DNA of 64,000 bases from Bacillota bacterium (GTDB lineage: Bacteria; Bacillota; Clostridia; Clostridiales; Clostridiaceae): positions 1-64,000 of the forward strand of contig JAJXWH010000007.1 in the NCBI GenBank assembly GCA_021781745.1, in the 5' to 3' direction. Both the position numbers and the translations under genes were made by a program. Below the pieces are notes generated by a model, which ran no database searches, was not told where the DNA came from, and saw nothing but the letters and a program-made list of their open reading frames with translations. Numbering within the stretch: the first letter of the stretch is position 1; every line of letters starts with the position of its first letter. Of the stretch, positions 36,762 to 45,161 are shown piece by piece.

Positions 36762-37445
36762 ATGAGTAATATTCTAATAATTGAAGATGAAAAAAGCGTG
36801 TCGGATGTTGTAAAGGCATATTTAGAAAAAGAAGGATACGGGGTGTATTCCACTGAAAATGGATTAGATGGAATTGAAATTTTTAGAAAAGTAAAAATTG
36901 ATCTTGTGATTTTAGATTTAATGTTGCCGGACATAGAAGGTGAGGAAGTTTGCAAAATACTTAGAAAAATATCAGATGTATATATTTTTATGTTAACTGC
37001 TAAAAGCACATTGGGTGATAAAATAGAAGGGTTAAATATTGGTGCGGATGAGTACTTAACAAAACCTTTAAGCCCAAGGGAACTTACTGCCCGCGTAAAT
37101 GCATTATTTAGAAGAGTTGGAGGAAGTAAAGAAAATATACTTTCTTTTAATGATAGCAAATTATTAATTGATATTGATAAGAGATTAGTCAAATTAAACG
37201 GAGAAGAAGTAAGCTTAACTCCAAATGAATTTGATATACTATATGTTTTAGCTTTAAACAAAGGAAAAGTATTTACAAGGGAAGCAATAATAGAAAGAGC
37301 TTTTGGAATTGATTTTGATGGTTCAGATAGAAGTATAGATGTTCATATTAAAAATTTACGCAAGAAAATTGAAGAAGATACCAAATCACCAAGATACATA
37401 GTTACCGTTACAAAAATAGGTTATAAATTTGGTGATGAACTATGA
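36762..37445 (+). CDS. OmpR/PhoB-family response regulator
   Basis: 227-residue DNA-binding response regulator. In the receiver domain (1-115) the phosphoacceptor is Asp52 (VILDLMLPD), with acidic pocket Glu8-Asp9 and Lys in the LTKPLSP segment. The C-terminal winged helix (130-227) has LTPNEFDILYVLALNKGKVF and the end VTKIGYKFGDEL. OmpR/PhoB proteins bind direct repeats with about 11-bp period, exactly the spacing of the box found at 13 sites here, including its own promoter. AGAGGT precedes the ATG. The ATGA overlap with the kinase gene shows translational coupling. Confidence 0.95.
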   Translation: MSNILIIEDEKSVSDVVKAYLEKEGYGVYSTENGLDGIEIFRKVKIDLVILDLMLPDIEGEEVCKILRKISDVYIFMLTAKSTLGDKIEGLNIGADEYLTKPLSPRELTARVNALFRRVGGSKENILSFNDSKLLIDIDKRLVKLNGEEVSLTPNEFDILYVLALNKGKVFTREAIIERAFGIDFDGSDRSIDVHIKNLRKKIEEDTKSPRYIVTVTKIGYKFGDEL

Positions 37446-38824
37446 AGCAAAGTATTAGAGGAAGATTAAGTCTTATTATAATATTTTGTGCTGTAGTTGC
37501 TGTACTATTATCAGCTTTAATTATAAATAAAACTATAACTGATACATTTAATAAGTATATGGAGAATATACAAACTCAAAGGAATGAAAGGCTAGTAGAA
37601 TATTTTCAACAAGTTTATAAAAGTGACGGCGGATGGAATTCAACTTCAGGGGAAGAGATGATGCATGAAGCATATATGAGTAATTACTGCTTAACTCTTT
37701 TAGATGAAAATAAAAAAGTTGTATGGGAAATGAATCATGAAGATATAAGAGAAAAAAATCATATTACGATAAATGGCATGGAAGAAACAGGAGTTTACAC
37801 TACCAATACTTTTGATATAAATGTAAATAATAAAACTGTAGGATATATTCTGGTAGGCCAATATTCACCTGTATTACTTTCAAAAGAAGACATAAATTTC
37901 AAGACACAAATCAATAAGAGTATTGTATATAGCGGTGTGTTAACTTTAGCAATATTAGCGGTGATAAGTTTAATTTTATCAAAGCAATTTTCCGAACCTA
38001 TAAAAGAAGTTTCAAAAACTTCTGTAAGTTTATCAAGGGGAAATTATAATTCTAGATCAAATATAAAAAGTAATATCGAAGAAATTAGAAATTTAACTGA
38101 GAGTATAAATGATTTAGGAGAGAAATTAAATAGTCAGGATTTACTCCGAAAAAGACTTATTTCAGACATTTCCCATGAAATAAGAACTCCGTTAAATATA
38201 CTTCAGAATAATTTAGAAGCAATGATAGATGGAATTATACCTGTAACGACTGATAAGCTTAATAATTTAAATGATGAAGTAATAAGATTTGGTAAACTCT
38301 TAAATAATTTAAATGCATTAAAGCAAATAGAATCAGATGAAATAATTCTTAAATTAGGACTAGTTAATATAGGTGAGCTTCTTTCAAATGTAATTGATGA
38401 TTTTTACATAGCAGCTGATGAAAAAAATATGAAGTTAGTTATGAATAAAGAAGAAGGTAAGGATTTTATTGTACTAGGCGATTATGATAAGTTGAAACAA
38501 GTATTTATAAATCTTATATCTAATGCAATTAAATTTAACAATATAAATGGAACCGTATGGATTAATATTAGTACAGATATAAACTCAGTTATTATTGAAA
38601 TCAAGGATAATGGTATTGGTATAAAGAAAGAAGATTTACCTTATATTTTTGAAAGAATGTACCGAGGCGATAAAAGCAGGCAAAAGATTGAAGGAAGTGG
38701 AATTGGACTTACTCTTGTAAAGAAAATATTAACTTTACATTCTGCAACAATAGATGTAGAAAGTAAGGAAAATAAAGGAACTATATTTACTGTACGTATA
38801 AATAAAAACAATGATAGTAATTAA
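37442..38824 (+). CDS. Sensor histidine kinase, partner of the OmpR-type regulator
   Basis: 460-residue membrane sensor. Helices at ~10-30 and ~158-178 flank an extracytoplasmic domain of about 125 residues; the signal is unknown. HAMP spans ~180-232, and HisKA carries the phosphorylated His in DISHEIRTPLNIL. The ATPase has N-box NLISNAIKF, G1 DNGIGI and G2 GSGIGLTLV. It overlaps the regulator gene by 4 bases. The sensor domain contains a Met/His/Cys patch (EEMMHEAYMSNYC), which might sense copper or redox state (speculative). A fragment homologous to its ATPase domain lies at 54028-54075. Confidence 0.94.
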   Translation: MKQSIRGRLSLIIIFCAVVAVLLSALIINKTITDTFNKYMENIQTQRNERLVEYFQQVYKSDGGWNSTSGEEMMHEAYMSNYCLTLLDENKKVVWEMNHEDIREKNHITINGMEETGVYTTNTFDINVNNKTVGYILVGQYSPVLLSKEDINFKTQINKSIVYSGVLTLAILAVISLILSKQFSEPIKEVSKTSVSLSRGNYNSRSNIKSNIEEIRNLTESINDLGEKLNSQDLLRKRLISDISHEIRTPLNILQNNLEAMIDGIIPVTTDKLNNLNDEVIRFGKLLNNLNALKQIESDEIILKLGLVNIGELLSNVIDDFYIAADEKNMKLVMNKEEGKDFIVLGDYDKLKQVFINLISNAIKFNNINGTVWINISTDINSVIIEIKDNGIGIKKEDLPYIFERMYRGDKSRQKIEGSGIGLTLVKKILTLHSATIDVESKENKGTIFTVRINKNNDSN

Positions 38825-38850
38825 AACAATTATTAATTAGTATCGAAATT

Positions 38851-38896
38851 TAAACTCTAACTATTAAAATGCAGCTAATAGTTAGAGTTTATTTTT
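38851..38896 (+). terminator. Terminator of the two-component operon
   Basis: TAAACTCTAACTATTA (38851-38866) pairs perfectly with 38876-38891, then TTTTT. Confidence 0.93.
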
Positions 38897-38927
38897 AGAA
38901 AGAAAATTATTATTTTAAAAGGACAAA

Positions 38928-38961
38928 TCTTCATAATATCTTCACAGTTATAAAGTATATT
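38928..38961 (+). promoter_or_regulatory. Regulon promoter (Ser-rich protein and PspA)
   Basis: CTTCATAATAT at 38929 and CTTCACAGTT at 38940 (11 bp), with -10 TATATT at 38956-38961. An inverted repeat AATGATAG/CTATCATT (39069-39090) lies later in the leader. Confidence 0.75.
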
Positions 38962-39108
38962 ATAAATAAAATAACATTTTGATAAACAGGGAAGATTGTT
39001 ATGTAAGAAATAAGAAGCAATGTAGCAATTTGAAGCATAAATGAAATATAACTTTAAATATAACTAAAAATGATAGAAATAACTATCATTAACTGAGGGG
39101 GTATTACT

Positions 39109-39711
39109 ATTAATAAGATTAACAGGAAATATATGTTAACTATACTTTTAACATTTTTATTTACATTTTCAAGTTTACCCTTAGATGCTCTATCATTTAT
39201 AGGTATAAATACATCAACCAGCACAATAGCTTATGCTAAATCAAGTTTTAGTAGCAGTAAATATAGTTCTAGCAGTTCAAAATCAAGTAGTGGATTTAGC
39301 TCTGGATCTTTTGGCAGCTCAAGTTCATCAAGTAAATCCTCAACTAGTTCAAAGAGTGGAGAAGGATTTAAATCTGGTAGTTTTTCAAGCAGTAGTGATA
39401 GTTCCTCTTCAAGTAATGAAGGTTCAAAAGGATTTAGCAGCGGATCATATTCTACAACTGATAAAAATAAAACTGCTGATTCCTCAGCTTCTACCAATAC
39501 AAATAATAAAGACAGCAATACCCAAACATATAATACTGGTCCTAGCAAAAGTTCATTCTGGCCGTTTTTTGGCTGGAGTGGCGGATATTTTTACAGACCG
39601 TTTTATTTCGGTTCAATTTCAAGCTTATTAACTAATACTTTAGTTTTAGCAGGGATATTTGTACTAGCTATTATACTAATAAAAAAATATTTAAATAATA
39701 AAAGAAAATAA
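39109..39711 (+). CDS. Exported Ser/Gly-rich low-complexity protein with C-terminal membrane anchor; possible ATT start
   Basis: About 200 residues: an N-terminal signal segment, roughly 110 residues of Ser/Gly/Lys low complexity with repeated GFSSGSF-type units, an aromatic stretch (WPFFGWSGGYFYRPFYFG), then one membrane helix and a basic end. No family is recognised. The first ATG (39133) has no ribosome site and lacks basic residues before the hydrophobic stretch. An in-frame ATT at 39109 lies 7 bases after GAGGGGG and adds a basic signal-peptide head, so a rare ATT start is likely. It is co-transcribed with the PspA gene 20 bases downstream. Confidence 0.65.
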   Translation: MNKINRKYMLTILLTFLFTFSSLPLDALSFIGINTSTSTIAYAKSSFSSSKYSSSSSKSSSGFSSGSFGSSSSSSKSSTSSKSGEGFKSGSFSSSSDSSSSSNEGSKGFSSGSYSTTDKNKTADSSASTNTNNKDSNTQTYNTGPSKSSFWPFFGWSGGYFYRPFYFGSISSLLTNTLVLAGIFVLAIILIKKYLNNKRK

Positions 39712-39731
39712 AAAAATTTGGAGGTATTAAC

Positions 39732-40382
39732 ATGGGGATTTTTTCAAGAATGTCAAATATGATTAAAGCAAAGGTAAATGATACATTAGATGAAATGGAA
39801 AATCCAATTGAATTATTAGATCAAAAATTAAGAGATATGGATGAACAATTAAATAAAGCTAAATTAAGTTCAGCTCAAATTTTAGGTAATGTTCATGAGA
39901 TTGAAAAGAAATTAGATGTTTCTAAAAAAGAATCTGAAGATTTTGATCAAAAAGTAAAACTAGCTTTAAGTAAAGGAAATGAAGACTTAGCTAAAAGAGC
40001 TTTAGCTAAAAAAGTTGAAACAGATAAAAAGATTTCTTCTTTACAAGCAAGTTATGACAATGCTAAGGCTCAAGCTGATACTCTAAAAGAAAATCTTCGT
40101 GCTTTAGAAGAAGAAATAACAAAAACTAGAAATTATAGAGATGAAGCTGCTGCAAGATTTGCAAATGCTGAAGCTTCCCAAAAGGTTAATGAAGTCCTTG
40201 CAAATGTACAAACTAAAAGTAATTCGATTCAAATTGATAGTATTGAAAGAAAAATTGAAAAAAAAGAATCTCTTGCCCAAGGATTAGGTGAATTAAGAGA
40301 GTTAGATAATTTTGATAGTGAATTTAAGAAATTAGACGAAGTTGATTTAGATGCTGAATTAGCTAAATATAAAAGTAAATAG
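39732..40382 (+). CDS. pspA: PspA/IM30-family envelope-stress protein
   Basis: 216-residue, almost wholly helical coiled-coil protein of the PspA/Vipp1/IM30 family, a peripheral membrane protein that stabilises damaged membranes. The start (MGIFSRMSNMIKAKVNDTLDEMENP) and LLDQKLRDMDEQL match the family. GGAGG precedes the ATG. It lies behind a regulon promoter with the Ser-rich anchor protein, suggesting that the two-component system answers envelope stress. Confidence 0.93.
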   Translation: MGIFSRMSNMIKAKVNDTLDEMENPIELLDQKLRDMDEQLNKAKLSSAQILGNVHEIEKKLDVSKKESEDFDQKVKLALSKGNEDLAKRALAKKVETDKKISSLQASYDNAKAQADTLKENLRALEEEITKTRNYRDEAAARFANAEASQKVNEVLANVQTKSNSIQIDSIERKIEKKESLAQGLGELRELDNFDSEFKKLDEVDLDAELAKYKSK

Positions 40383-40393
40383 GTGATTAAGAA

Positions 40394-40519
40394 ATGGATA
40401 ACAATAGGGAGATTAACTTTATCAATGAAGAAAGAAGATATTGGAGGAAAGTTTACACTAATGTAGCTTATTCTATAAATGATATATCCCCCTTTTACGC
40501 CTTAAAGAGATTCAAGTAA
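40394..40519 (+). CDS. Possible 41-aa peptide
   Basis: Open frame beginning MDNNREINFINEERR, with AGGTGA eight bases upstream and 11 bases after pspA. No family is recognised. It could be a real small third gene of the operon or the remainder of a longer one. It has no membrane segment. Confidence 0.35.
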   Translation: MDNNREINFINEERRYWRKVYTNVAYSINDISPFYALKRFK

Positions 40520-40628
40520 AGCATTAATTCTTAAGGAATAGATAAAACTTTTAGATTCAGCTTAAGCTAAGTGCAATGTAAACAACATTTTAAAACAATG
40601 CCAAAAAATATATTAAATAAGTGCTATC

Positions 40629-40679
40629 GAAGGCTATTGCACAATTGCTTACAAATTGATTGTGCAATACCTTCTTTTT
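40629..40679 (+). terminator. Terminator of the pspA operon
   Basis: GAAGG and ATTGCACAAT on the left (40629-40645, one bulged C) pair with ATTGTGCAAT and CCTTC on the right (40659-40674), then five T. Confidence 0.92.
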
Positions 40680-40705
40680 GATTTTGACATAAATTTCATA
40701 TCAAA

Positions 40706-40739
40706 TCCACATAGAATCTTCATAACTTTTTATTATACT
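40706..40739 (+). promoter_or_regulatory. Regulon promoter (cupredoxin)
   Basis: CCACATAGAA at 40707 and CTTCATAACT at 40718 (11 bp), with -10 TATACT at 40734-40739. The first half-site deviates by one base. Confidence 0.65.
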
Positions 40740-40812
40740 TTATTATATTAGAAGGACTTTTGATTGAGATGAATTTTTGAAATAAAAAATTATGATAATA
40801 GGGGTGATGAGC

Positions 40813-41325
40813 ATGAATATTAGAAGAAAAGTTAGTAAAGCAGTATATAATGCTAGATGTTCATATAATAAAAAATATTTAAGATTACTTGTTATAGGTG
40901 CCGCTATTCTATTACTTAGTAATTTTATGTCAGGTTTTGATATGGGTGAAAAATTGAAACAAAACTTATCCGAAAATGAAGCTAATGCCTCTCAAGTAAA
41001 TATAACTAAAGCATCTATTGAAAATGGGGGTCAAGTCATAAGAATAACAGCAGATAACAATGGATATACCCCTGATGCTATTTATGTTCAAAAAAATATT
41101 CCTGTTAAGTTAATATTTGAAGGAAATCAACTTAATTCGTGTAATAATGGAGTGGTATTTCCAGCTTTAAATATAAATAAAGATTTAAAGTCAGGAGAAA
41201 ATGTAATAGAATTTACACCAAAGGATGAGAATATAGACTTTAGCTGCTGGATGGGAATGATAAGAGGAGTAATTAAAGTAACAGATAATCTTGATTCTGT
41301 AGATACATCTAAGGCAGATTCATAG
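40813..41325 (+). CDS. Membrane-anchored cupredoxin-domain protein
   Basis: About 170 residues. A basic N-terminus and one membrane helix (~25-45) tether an extracytoplasmic cupredoxin domain (~70-165). Probable copper ligands are Cys in NQLNSCNNG and Cys/Met in FSCWMGM, the pattern of cupredoxin domains linked to copper-handling proteins. GGGGTGATG favours the ATG at 40813 over 40792. It may carry electrons or bind copper outside the cell. The HMA and Met/Cys-rich genes follow under a similar promoter. Confidence 0.8.
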   Translation: MNIRRKVSKAVYNARCSYNKKYLRLLVIGAAILLLSNFMSGFDMGEKLKQNLSENEANASQVNITKASIENGGQVIRITADNNGYTPDAIYVQKNIPVKLIFEGNQLNSCNNGVVFPALNINKDLKSGENVIEFTPKDENIDFSCWMGMIRGVIKVTDNLDSVDTSKADS

Positions 41326-41434
41326 ATAATGCTTGGAACTGAACTCAATGAACATGGAATGGTGAATCATTCCTCATACCCTGAAGATTAAATGTTCATA
41401 CTATGACTTAAGAATTATTTTTTTTCTGCAATTA

Positions 41435-41468
41435 TCTTCATCAAATCTTTATATTTTTTATTTAAAAT
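41435..41468 (+). promoter_or_regulatory. Regulon promoter (HMA protein)
   Basis: CTTCATCAAA at 41436 and CTTTATATTT at 41447 (11 bp), with -10 TAAAAT at 41463-41468. It is only about 20 bases from the TTG start. Confidence 0.65.
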
Positions 41469-41491
41469 GTATACATAAGGAGGGAGTAATA

Positions 41492-41728
41492 TTGAAAAGT
41501 TATAATTTAAGTTTTAAACAGAGAAATATGCTCTGTCATAGATGCTTAATGACTGTAGTGAAAACTCTAAGTTCAGTTGAAGGTTTGGAAGAAATTCATG
41601 TTGATTTAGAATCAAAAAAAATAAAAATAACTTATAAAGATGAAAATATATCAAAAGATGAGATTAAAGATATTGTAAATAGATCAATTTTAAGTGGGAA
41701 AGTAGCTAAACTTGAACATTCAATATAA
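41492..41728 (+). CDS. Heavy-metal-associated (HMA) domain protein
   Basis: 78-residue ferredoxin-like metallochaperone domain. The metal site is a variant: MLCHRC in place of the usual GMTCxxC, keeping the CxxC pair. The fold pattern VKTLSSVEGLEEIHVDLESK is typical. The TTG start has AAGGAGGG upstream. It is likely cytosolic and binds Cu(I) or another soft metal. It is followed 24 bases later by a small Met/Cys-rich membrane protein. Confidence 0.85.
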   Translation: MKSYNLSFKQRNMLCHRCLMTVVKTLSSVEGLEEIHVDLESKKIKITYKDENISKDEIKDIVNRSILSGKVAKLEHSI

Positions 41729-41752
41729 TGAAAATACAAGGAGGAATTTATT

Positions 41753-42040
41753 ATGAATTGTCATGGAAATAATAAAAATGGAGAAAATAAAAAACACAAT
41801 CCAATGAAGCACATGTTAATGATGGTACTTTGCTGCGCATTACCTTTTATAATTGTAGGAGCACTTTCTTTTATAAATATTGGAACAGGATTTAAAGTAG
41901 CAATAGGTGGAATAGCTCCTTTCATATGTCCAATAATGATGGTCCTTATGATAGGGATGATGTTTAAGGGTAGTAAGAATGGAAGCTGCTGCAGCGGAAA
42001 GAAAGAAGTAAATGAGAACCAAAATAAAATAGAGCAATAG
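41753..42040 (+). CDS. Small Met/Cys-rich membrane protein
   Basis: 95-residue protein with two hydrophobic helices (~20-42 and ~48-70). It has Met-rich and Cys-containing faces (HMLMMVLCC, CPIMMVLMIGMM), His/Asn-rich head MNCHGNN and a CCSGKK segment after helix 2. The exact family is uncertain; it resembles DUF2933-like small proteins found beside copper genes. AAGGAGG precedes the ATG. The operon partner is the HMA protein. Metal binding is inferred from composition. Confidence 0.7.
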   Translation: MNCHGNNKNGENKKHNPMKHMLMMVLCCALPFIIVGALSFINIGTGFKVAIGGIAPFICPIMMVLMIGMMFKGSKNGSCCSGKKEVNENQNKIEQ

Positions 42041-42075
42041 TCTAACAAAATTATTTTTCTTGAGAAATAAAAAAA

Positions 42076-42117
42076 GAAGTTAATTAGTATCATATGTTAC
42101 TATTGACTTCCTTTTTT
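42076..42117 (+). terminator. Terminator of the HMA operon
   Basis: GAAGTTAATTAGTA pairs with TACTATTGACTTC (42098-42110) with a G-U and a bulge, then CTTTTTT. Confidence 0.85.
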
Positions 42118-42152
42118 ACAAGTTTATATATGGAAGACGCTTGTAAAATAAG

Positions 42153-42172
42153 TCTACATAATATCTTCACAT
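42153..42172 (+). promoter_or_regulatory. Orphan regulon box
   Basis: CTACATAATAT at 42154 and CTTCACATTT at 42165 (11 bp). The -10 position (42181) reads TAAATG, a poor match. Five bases after the box the sequence becomes the decayed protease tail, so a deletion seems to have removed the original promoter core and most of the gene. Confidence 0.6.
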
Positions 42173-42176
42173 TTTT

Positions 42177-42254
42177 GATGTAAATGAAGAATCAGGATAT
42201 GGTCTTGTAAATGCTTATAATGCAATTAAGAAAGCGAAGGAAATGGAAAATTAA
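42177..42254 (+). pseudogene. Remnant of a second subtilisin-like protease gene (C-terminal end)
   Basis: The frame from 42177 reads DVNEESGYGLVNAYNAIKKA, then KEMEN and a stop. The intact protease at 18845 ends with VQTGYGLIDAYNAIKKV, KQLEK and a stop, so this is its homologue's last 25 codons. Nothing else of the gene remains. The regulon box directly upstream and the copper-storage-like gene directly downstream mirror the arrangement at 18.7-20.6 kb. Confidence 0.88.
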
Positions 42255-42352
42255 TAGTTACTAGTATTTTATTGTCAGTATAATAAATATTCACTTACAA
42301 ATAATAGTTAATGATATTAAATATATAAATTATTATTTAGGAGGAAAATTAA

Positions 42353-42700
42353 ATGAGTACTGCAATAATGACACAAAACAAATATCAAACATGTATTGAT
42401 GAATGCAATAGGTGTGCGCAAGCATGTTATGAATGCTTTAAAGCATGTTTAAATGAACAAGATGTTGCTGCAAGAAAAAATTGTATTAGTATGCTTGTTG
42501 AATGCGCACAAATGTGCCAAATGTCAGCTTCACTTATGGCAATGGAAGGTCAATTTATAAAAGAACATTGTCAATTGTGCGCTACTGTTTGTGACAAATG
42601 TGCATCAGAATGTCAAATGTTTGCAGATAATCACTGTGAACAATGTGCTACAGAATGTCATAGATGTGCTGACGAATGTAGAAAGATGACCAATATGTAG
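42353..42700 (+). CDS. Cys-rich four-helix copper-storage-like protein, copy 2
   Basis: 115-residue paralogue of the protein at 20237, with about 19 Cys in the same CxxC/CxxxC pattern (CIDECNRCAQACYEC, CATVCDKCASEC, CATECHRCADEC). It is expected to be a cytosolic Cu(I)-storing bundle of the DUF326/Csp type. AGGAGG precedes the ATG. The preceding orphan box and protease remnant suggest it arose by a block duplication; it may now use whatever promoter lies between 42255 and 42340. Confidence 0.88.
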   Translation: MSTAIMTQNKYQTCIDECNRCAQACYECFKACLNEQDVAARKNCISMLVECAQMCQMSASLMAMEGQFIKEHCQLCATVCDKCASECQMFADNHCEQCATECHRCADECRKMTNM

Positions 42701-42715
42701 AATGAAAATGCATGT

Positions 42716-42756
42716 AAAAAGCTCAAGTATTTATAAAAGATAAACTTGAGCTTTTT
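42716..42756 (+). terminator. Terminator of copper-storage-like gene 2
   Basis: AAAAAGCTCAAGT (42716-42728) pairs with ACTTGAGCTTTTT (42744-42756). Confidence 0.93.
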
Positions 42757-42850
42757 ATTTTGATATTATACTTTAATTAATGAAATACAAAATTAGTAGT
42801 ACTATATGGAATATCATTAAATTTGCAAGTCGAAATAGATTATAAAAATA

Positions 42851-42999
42851 TCATTGATATAATTTTTCTATCTCAGGCATTTCAGCTTTACATGGAGGAC
42901 ACCAAGTAGCCCAAAAGTTGAGAAATACTTTCTTATCTTTTAAATCACTTAAAGATAGTTCTTTACCATTTAAATCTTTGTGAAAATCTATTATATTAT
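42851..42999 (-). pseudogene. Fragment of a TlpA/ResA-like thioredoxin
   Basis: On the minus strand a frame between two stops reads [18 protein letters not shown] followed by [19 protein letters not shown] and a stop. WCPPC in this context is the active site of membrane-tethered TlpA/ResA-type thiol oxidoreductases. There is no start codon, signal anchor or C-terminal half, so only about 48 codons survive. The rest of 42757-43055 shows nothing else. Confidence 0.85.
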
Positions 43000-43054
43000 A
43001 ACATCATTAAATTTTGAGTTTAGGAATTGGATATATTAATAGAGATTGGAATAA

Positions 43055-43088
43055 TCTTCATAAGTTCTTCATAATAGAATGGTATTAT
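43055..43088 (+). promoter_or_regulatory. Regulon promoter (chemoreceptor)
   Basis: CTTCATAAGT at 43056 and CTTCATAATA at 43067 (11 bp), with -10 TATTAT at 43083-43088. Confidence 0.75.
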
Positions 43089-43186
43089 TTGAATTGTTAA
43101 AAGTTAATATTTTGCGATTAGTTTTAGAAAACAAAGAGATATGCTTATTCTATTAAGAGATAACATATAAACTGGGGAGGAACAAT

Positions 43187-44899
43187 ATGAAAATATTTAA
43201 TAATTTAAAACTTGCACAAAAACTTATATTTTGCTTTTTACTAATTTCTTTTCTTGTGGGAATTATTGGATTTAGAGGAATATCAGAAATAAAAAAAATA
43301 AATTCAAATTCAACTTCTATGTATGAAGATAACTTAATACATTTGAAAACAATTGAAGAGTTAAAGGCAAACTTTTTACAGATACATTCAGATTTATTAT
43401 CGCTTTTAACAACAAAAGATGCAGCCTCGAAACAGGGAATTGAAAATGAAATAGAAAAATTAACAGATGAAGATATGAAAATATCAGAAGAATTTAAAAA
43501 TGCAGGTGAAACAGGAGAAGAAAAAGATTTATTAGAAAATTTCATAAAGCTTCACGAAGAATATATGATGTCACGTAAAGACTTTATGACTTTAATTGAT
43601 GCTAATAAATATGATGAAGCTCAAATAGCATTTCAAATGGTAACAGAGGCGAGAGATAAAACTTTTGATAGTATTAATAAAATAATTGATTCAAATGTAA
43701 AAGAAGCTGAAAATGCAAATAATGCTAATAATTTAATGTTTAAGAATTCATTTAATTTAATGATGGGAATAGCTATATTTGGTTTTATCTTTGCAATATT
43801 ACTTGGAATTTTGATATCAACATTAATATCAAAACAAATAAATAAAGTTTTAGTATTTGCAAATGCTATAGGAAGTGGTGACTTAACCAAAAGAATAGAC
43901 TTTTCATCAAATGATGAAATAGGAAAAATATCTAATGCTTTAAATAAAGCAGCTGAAAACATTCAAAAGCTCATATCAACAATACTCTCAAACTCAAGCA
44001 ACATAAATGATTCGAGTGAAAAAATTTATGCTACCATAGAGGGTATTTCTACAAAAATGAATAACATTAATGATGCAACAAAGGAAATATCAGCTGGTAC
44101 TGAAGAATTAAGTGCAATATCACAAGAAGTAAATGCATCAATTGAGGAAATAACTTCAAATTCTATTGAATTATCAAATAAGGCAAAGGATTGTGATCAA
44201 GCTTCTAATGAAATTCAGATACGTGCCTCAAAAATAAAAGATAAAGGATTAAAATCAATAGATATTTCTAAGAAAATATATAAAGAAAAACAAGAAAATA
44301 TATTAAAGGCAATAGAAGAAGGTAAAGTTGTTGATGAAATTATAGTAATGGCTGATTCCATTTCCAATATTGCATCTCAGACAAATCTTTTAGCATTAAA
44401 TGCTGCTATTGAATCCGCAAGAGCTGGAGAAATGGGAAAAGGATTTGCTGTAGTAGCAGATGAAATAAGAAAGCTTGCAGAACAGTCTGCAGAAAATGTT
44501 TCAAACATACAAAATATAATAACTCAAGTAAATAACGCTTTTCAAAAACTTTCTGGCAACACTCAAGAAATACTAGAGTTTATTGATAATAATGTAAATC
44601 CAGATTATGAGTTATTTTTGGAAACTGCTTTTAAATATGAAGAAGATGCAGTATTTATAAGAATTATGTCAAAAGAAGTTGCAAATGCTACAACCCAAAT
44701 ACTTCATTCTATAGAGCAAACTAGTACAGCTATAGAAACTGTATCTGCTACTGCTCAACAATCAGCGGAAAGTTCAGAAGGAATATTAAATAGTGTAGAT
44801 GAAACAACTATTGCAACTCAAGAAGTTGCGAATTCTGCTCAAAGACAAGCTGGATTATCCGAGGAGCTTAATACTTTAGTACAAAAATTTAAGATATAA
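43187..44899 (+). CDS. Methyl-accepting chemotaxis protein
   Basis: 570-residue chemoreceptor. A first membrane helix (~10-30), a periplasmic-type four-helix sensor (~32-187), a second helix (~188-212), HAMP (~213-265) and a long cytoplasmic signalling coiled coil. The hairpin tip is recognisable at [19 protein letters not shown] with [25 protein letters not shown] precedes the ATG. Its promoter carries the regulon box, tying taxis to the same signal as respiration and envelope genes. The ligand is unknown. Confidence 0.95.
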   Translation: MKIFNNLKLAQKLIFCFLLISFLVGIIGFRGISEIKKINSNSTSMYEDNLIHLKTIEELKANFLQIHSDLLSLLTTKDAASKQGIENEIEKLTDEDMKISEEFKNAGETGEEKDLLENFIKLHEEYMMSRKDFMTLIDANKYDEAQIAFQMVTEARDKTFDSINKIIDSNVKEAENANNANNLMFKNSFNLMMGIAIFGFIFAILLGILISTLISKQINKVLVFANAIGSGDLTKRIDFSSNDEIGKISNALNKAAENIQKLISTILSNSSNINDSSEKIYATIEGISTKMNNINDATKEISAGTEELSAISQEVNASIEEITSNSIELSNKAKDCDQASNEIQIRASKIKDKGLKSIDISKKIYKEKQENILKAIEEGKVVDEIIVMADSISNIASQTNLLALNAAIESARAGEMGKGFAVVADEIRKLAEQSAENVSNIQNIITQVNNAFQKLSGNTQEILEFIDNNVNPDYELFLETAFKYEEDAVFIRIMSKEVANATTQILHSIEQTSTAIETVSATAQQSAESSEGILNSVDETTIATQEVANSAQRQAGLSEELNTLVQKFKI

Positions 44900-44922
44900 A
44901 ATAATAGTATTCTTTATATTTG

Positions 44923-44949
44923 GGACATGCAAGTTATTGCATGTCCTTT
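44923..44949 (+). terminator. Chemoreceptor terminator
   Basis: GGACATGCAA (44923-44932) pairs with TTGCATGTCC (44937-44946), then TTT. Confidence 0.85.
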
Positions 44950-45091
44950 AAGTGTTTAATTACGAAGCATATTTTTGTAACTTTAGAAGAAAATATACTA
45001 TATTAATATAAATTATTCTCAATAAGGAACAAAGTTTAATTTCAAAGATAATAAGATATATAGTTGATAATTATTATTAAGAAATTTATTT

Positions 45092-45125
45092 TCTTCATAT
45101 TTCCTACATAATAAACTTTTATAAT
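45092..45125 (+). promoter_or_regulatory. Regulon promoter (beta-propeller lipoprotein)
   Basis: CTTCATATTTC at 45093 and CTACATAATA at 45104 (11 bp), with a perfect -10 TATAAT at 45120-45125. Confidence 0.75.
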
Positions 45126-45161
45126 AAAGACAAAAACTACGCATGTGAAAGGATGAACATA

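Noticed and set aside
39231-39631. Alternative frames over the Ser-rich gene
   Set aside because: Both arise from low-complexity codons; the exported-protein frame has the signal peptide and membrane anchor.
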